Below are positions 5,365 to 7,431 of a stretch of 7,431 nucleotides of DNA, one piece after another; the first letter of the stretch is position 1, and each line of letters begins with the position of its first letter. The notes beneath the pieces were generated by a model. The model was not told the origin of the DNA and made no database searches. It worked only from the letters and a program-made list of their open reading frames with translations. Made by a program: the position numbers and the translations under genes. This DNA is from an uncultured Saprospiraceae bacterium. GTDB taxonomy: Bacteria; Bacteroidota; Bacteroidia; Chitinophagales; Saprospiraceae. The DNA lies in contig CAKZUM010000120.1 of NCBI GenBank assembly GCA_937921525.1, forward strand, positions 1 through 7,431, written 5' to 3'.

Positions 5365-6789
5365 ATGGTACTTCTAACAGATTTTCCTAGCATCGTAAAA
5401 AAATATGCTCCTTATTTCGAGGATTGTTTTAGTCCAGAAGGCTATCAACATTTTAAGAAAGCTATATCAGGATTTATAGTGAGTGAGAATAAAACACTGG
5501 AAGGTATCAATAGATTATTTCTTTTTGATACTCGCAACCAAAGTAGCTTTAATAAGTTTTTCAATCGACAAAATTTTGATCTAGCTAAAGTCAACCAAAC
5601 TCGCTTGGACCTTCTCCAAGAACTAGAAGGCACAAAATTTAAAACGGCCAAGCGTACAGGTGGTGTACTTAGTGTAGACAATACTTTGTTGAAGCATTAT
5701 GGTAAACATATTGATGGCATTTATAATCTAAAAGATTACGTTAATGATTGTTATCGACTAGCTCATGACTTAGTCACTTTACACTACAGCGACGACCAAA
5801 CAGATTATCCTATTTATTATCGCTTATGGGATGCTCCTGATTGGGAAGCAGTAGCTAAGTTTCTAAAAGAAAGAGGTCTTTATATAAATGAAGACAAATG
5901 GGAAAATAGAACTACAGAGAAAAAGAAATGGAATGCCTACATGCGTCAACGCTATAAAGACTGTTGGAAAAAATGTCCTGACGTCAAACAAGTTTACAAG
6001 AGTAAACTTCATATAGCAGAAGATTTGATTCAGAATTTTTGTAAACAGTATCCATCTATAGACTTCCCAATAGCACTAGATGGGGGCTTTACCTCTGCCC
6101 ATTTATGTCATACAATTGCCACAGAACTGAAAAGAAATTATGTAGGTTCTCTATCAGCAGAACAGTGTATATTTTTAAAAGGGCAAGAGAAAATAAAATT
6201 AAAAGATTTCTTAGCCAGACTGGTAGCACAACATGAAGCTGATCCAAAAAATCCAGTCTTTAAAAAAGTCGGGTTTAATTATAAAGGAGAATCTCAAATA
6301 GCTTATGCCTATTTTGCGAATCATCGCATCAAGGGGTTTACAAAAAAGCAACGACTAGTCATTTCTTTTTCGAAGAAAGACTTGAGCGATAGTGGCATTT
6401 TTACGATCACCAATAGACTCGATTGGTATCCTAGTGGAATCTTACGAATTCGCCGCCATAGGTGGCCCGTTGAAACCTATCATCAAGAGAGCAAAGCCGA
6501 AGGACTGGAAAAGTATCAATTACGAAATTACAAAGCTATACAAACGTATATCTATTTTATTGTCGTAACTTACTCAATGCTAAAGTGTGCAGTTCACGAC
6601 GATGAACTTTTGTCAAGTATTCAACAGCGACTCCTAACGGAGACGGACGGCACGCTACCTTTTATTCGTAGGCTTATGAAAGCAGAGGGTCTGCTATTAT
6701 TGATAGAATATATTACTACAAAGTTACAGCAAGGATATTCTCTCAATGACACCATAGAACCTTTAATGCAATCAATAGCCTATTCATAG
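5365..6789 (+). CDS. IS4-superfamily DDE transposase
   Basis: It cuts and joins the ends of its own insertion sequence. The 474-residue product carries the three acidic residues of an RNase H-like DDE fold in expected contexts: D105 (VLSVDNTLLKHYGKH), D239 (FPIALDGGF) and E370 (RHRWPVETYHQESK). The last contains R-x3-E-x6-K (R366, E370, K377) of the IS4 YREK signature, with arginine in place of the usual tyrosine. The stretch between D239 and E370 is rich in beta-type sequence, as in IS4 relatives. Family assignment within the superfamily (IS4, IS701 or similar) is not certain. The ATG at 5365 follows an in-frame stop (5344-5346); AGGAG at 5338-5342 is about 22 nt upstream, too far for a normal ribosome site. 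No frameshift or truncation is seen. Confidence 0.92.
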   Translation: MVLLTDFPSIVKKYAPYFEDCFSPEGYQHFKKAISGFIVSENKTLEGINRLFLFDTRNQSSFNKFFNRQNFDLAKVNQTRLDLLQELEGTKFKTAKRTGGVLSVDNTLLKHYGKHIDGIYNLKDYVNDCYRLAHDLVTLHYSDDQTDYPIYYRLWDAPDWEAVAKFLKERGLYINEDKWENRTTEKKKWNAYMRQRYKDCWKKCPDVKQVYKSKLHIAEDLIQNFCKQYPSIDFPIALDGGFTSAHLCHTIATELKRNYVGSLSAEQCIFLKGQEKIKLKDFLARLVAQHEADPKNPVFKKVGFNYKGESQIAYAYFANHRIKGFTKKQRLVISFSKKDLSDSGIFTITNRLDWYPSGILRIRRHRWPVETYHQESKAEGLEKYQLRNYKAIQTYIYFIVVTYSMLKCAVHDDELLSSIQQRLLTETDGTLPFIRRLMKAEGLLLLIEYITTKLQQGYSLNDTIEPLMQSIAYS

Positions 6790-6858
6790 GTAGGCGAAAT
6801 AAGTATGGTTTAATTTAGGATTCCTCACAGCTTAATTGCTGTTCGGAAAACAGGATCG

Positions 6859-6884
6859 GTTATCCAAAAATGTCAAAGAACTTT
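6859..6884 (-). repeat. Right inner (subterminal) inverted repeat
   Basis: Partner of 5293-5318 with 24 of 26 matches. It lies 64 bp inside the right terminal repeat, compared with 17 bp on the left, so the two ends are not equivalent. Confidence 0.75.
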
Positions 6885-6901
6885 GTGGGCCTATTGCCCA
6901 G

Positions 6902-6926
6902 AAAACTACTATTTTAAGTAGTTTTT
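6902..6926 (+). terminator. Terminator downstream of the transposase
   Basis: AAAACTACT (6902-6910) and AGTAGTTTT (6917-6925) form a perfect 9-bp stem with a 6-nt loop, ending in five T (6922-6926). The stem is symmetric, with A-runs on the left, so it may stop transcription in both directions and insulate the element. Two smaller hairpins precede it: ACAGC/GCTGT (6827-6831, 6838-6842) and TGGGC/GCCCA (6886-6890, 6896-6900). Confidence 0.6.
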
Positions 6927-6948
6927 ACGCGATTTTCCTTCCCTCGGA

Positions 6949-6985
6949 TACGGTGCAAAAGTCGTATTGTAAGAGGGGGTCGGGG
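6949..6985 (-). repeat. Right terminal inverted repeat of the insertion sequence
   Basis: Reverse complement of the left repeat (5239-5275) at 35 of 37 positions, beginning TACGGTGCAAAA and ending GGGGGTCGGGG. Confidence 0.85.
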
Positions 6986-7002
6986 TAGCTATCTCAAAAG
7001 AA

Positions 7003-7052
7003 TTTTAAAACCTCTTTCATTTTCTTGATAAAAGTATCATTTTAAAAAGAGG
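7003..7052 (-). terminator. Hairpin, possible minus-strand terminator
   Basis: CCTCTTT (7011-7017) pairs with AAAGAGG (7046-7052), and inside it TGATA (7026-7030) pairs with TATCA (7035-7039) around AAAG. In the minus direction the stem is followed by TTTTAAAATT, a short U-run, so it would stop transcripts entering from the right towards the insertion sequence. No gene it would serve is visible. Confidence 0.35.
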
Positions 7053-7060
7053 CGTTCACT

Positions 7061-7077
7061 TTAGTAACCATTACTAA
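7061..7077. repeat. 17-bp palindrome
   Basis: TTAGTAA (7061-7067) and TTACTAA (7071-7077) are perfect reverse complements around CCA. It has the size and symmetry of an operator for a dimeric regulator, but no adjacent gene start identifies a target. Confidence 0.35.
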
Positions 7078-7261
7078 GATACAATATTTTTTTTGCAAAA
7101 AAATATTTAAAAAATGCTATTTAATTTTAGTTCGTAATAATCTGATTATCAGGTTTTTGAGAATCAGGTAAAAAACTATTTCTTAAAAATAACTGCTGAA
7201 ATTTATTTTGTTTCTATAGAGAATTGAGCATGAATATATATTGTGTTTTAAAGCTTTTAAA

Positions 7262-7342
7262 GTGAAAAAAGAAGATAAAAACGAAGGTCAAAAATGGGAT
7301 CAAATTAGTCTTATTTTACAAATCATGAACAAAGGGACGTAA
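7262..7342 (+). CDS. 26-codon ORF ending in a terminator
   Basis: A GTG start gives a charged 26-residue peptide (VKKEDKNEGQKW...MNKGT). The same frame is open from 7220, after a TAG at 7217-7219, without an ATG. The stop TAA (7340-7342) runs directly into a strong plus-strand terminator, which is why I list it. It could be a small protein, the tail of a decayed gene, or chance inside a small-RNA transcript. There is no recognisable family or ribosome site. Confidence 0.2.
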   Translation: MKKEDKNEGQKWDQISLILQIMNKGT

Positions 7343-7378
7343 TATCAATGTTTATAGGCGTAAAAATTGATATTTTTT
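7341..7378 (+). terminator. Strong plus-strand terminator
   Basis: AATATCAAT (7341-7349) and ATTGATATT (7366-7374) form a perfect 9-bp stem, extended inside by TTTA (7351-7354) with TAAA (7361-7364), followed by an uninterrupted T-run ending at 7378. It implies a transcript entering from the left that starts after the insertion sequence terminator or reads through it. Confidence 0.65.
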
Positions 7379-7431
7379 CCAACCTGCTTTTTTCTCTTTT
7401 ATTCTTCCAAAACATTGTTAATCAATTATTT

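Larger units (their letters stand above)
5239..6985 (+). mobile_element. Complete insertion sequence with IS4-superfamily DDE transposase
   Basis: A single intact transposase gene (5365-6789) lies between 37-bp terminal inverted repeats (5239-5275 and 6949-6985) that differ at only two positions. A second inverted pair lies just inside. Total length is about 1.75 kb. The outermost few bases are uncertain: C-rich sequence continues to the left (5235-5238), and no direct repeat sits exactly at these ends. AGCTA at 5227-5231 and 6987-6991 is a possible target duplication but is offset from the repeats by 7 and 1 bp. The intact gene and near-identical ends suggest recent, possibly still active, transposition. 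Confidence 0.85.
6986..7431. other. AT-rich region right of the insertion sequence, no sizeable gene
   Basis: No open frame of normal gene length lies on either strand. The region holds a hairpin at 7011-7052, a 17-bp palindrome at 7061-7077 (TTAGTAA, CCA, TTACTAA), an AT palindrome at 7084-7106 with GC at its centre, a short repeat (ATCAGG twice, at 7148-7153 and 7163-7168), a 26-codon ORF at 7262-7342 and a strong plus-strand terminator at 7341-7378. It may be a promoter region, a small-RNA locus or gene remains. Confidence 0.5.

Noticed and set aside
7084..7106. AT-only palindrome as a terminator
   Set aside because: The stem is almost all A-T (T-run, GC, A-run) with one bulge; homopolymer tracts form such palindromes by chance, so it is mentioned only as part of the region.

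Overview
This 7.4 kb AT-rich window most likely comes from a chromosome of the phylum Bacteroidota. Three things point there. Start codons lack well-placed Shine-Dalgarno sites. One very good promoter of the Bacteroidota type (TTTG, 20-nt spacer, TAnnTTTG) lies before corA, with weaker ones before nrdJ and fur. The gene products resemble Bacteroidota homologues. I cannot fix the genus; a Saprospiria-like lineage is only a guess.

Layout, left to right: (1) the last 38 codons of an unrecognised plus-strand gene, then two terminator-like hairpins in a convergent intergenic space; (2) nrdJ on the minus strand, a complete 859-residue adenosylcobalamin-dependent (class II) ribonucleotide reductase with its catalytic cysteines and a cysteine-rich tail; (3) an intergenic region of about 690 bp with five DnaA boxes in 99 bp (two perfect TTATCCACA, three TTTTCCACA), a 27-bp near-perfect palindrome and many AATAGT motifs, which is either an oriC candidate or a DnaA-responsive control region for nrdJ; (4) corA, a CorA-family magnesium/divalent cation channel on the minus strand, with its own promoter and a hairpin at the predicted 5' end of its mRNA; (5) fur, a Fur-family metalloregulator on the minus strand, with a 20-codon ORF starting inside its stop codon (TAATG); (6) a complete insertion sequence of about 1.75 kb carrying an IS4-superfamily DDE transposase, with 37-bp terminal inverted repeats, a second nested 26-bp inverted repeat pair and a terminator; (7) about 450 bp of very AT-rich DNA with several palindromes and, near the right edge, a clear plus-strand terminator just after a tiny ORF.

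The host genes are all on the minus strand but do not form one tight operon: each has a sizeable upstream gap and a candidate promoter. nrdJ supplies dNTPs for replication, so its position beside a DnaA-box cluster makes functional sense under either reading. fur and corA both concern metal ions, but no Fur box was found linking them. The insertion sequence lies about 100 bp upstream of fur, just outside the predicted fur promoter, with its transposase reading away from fur.
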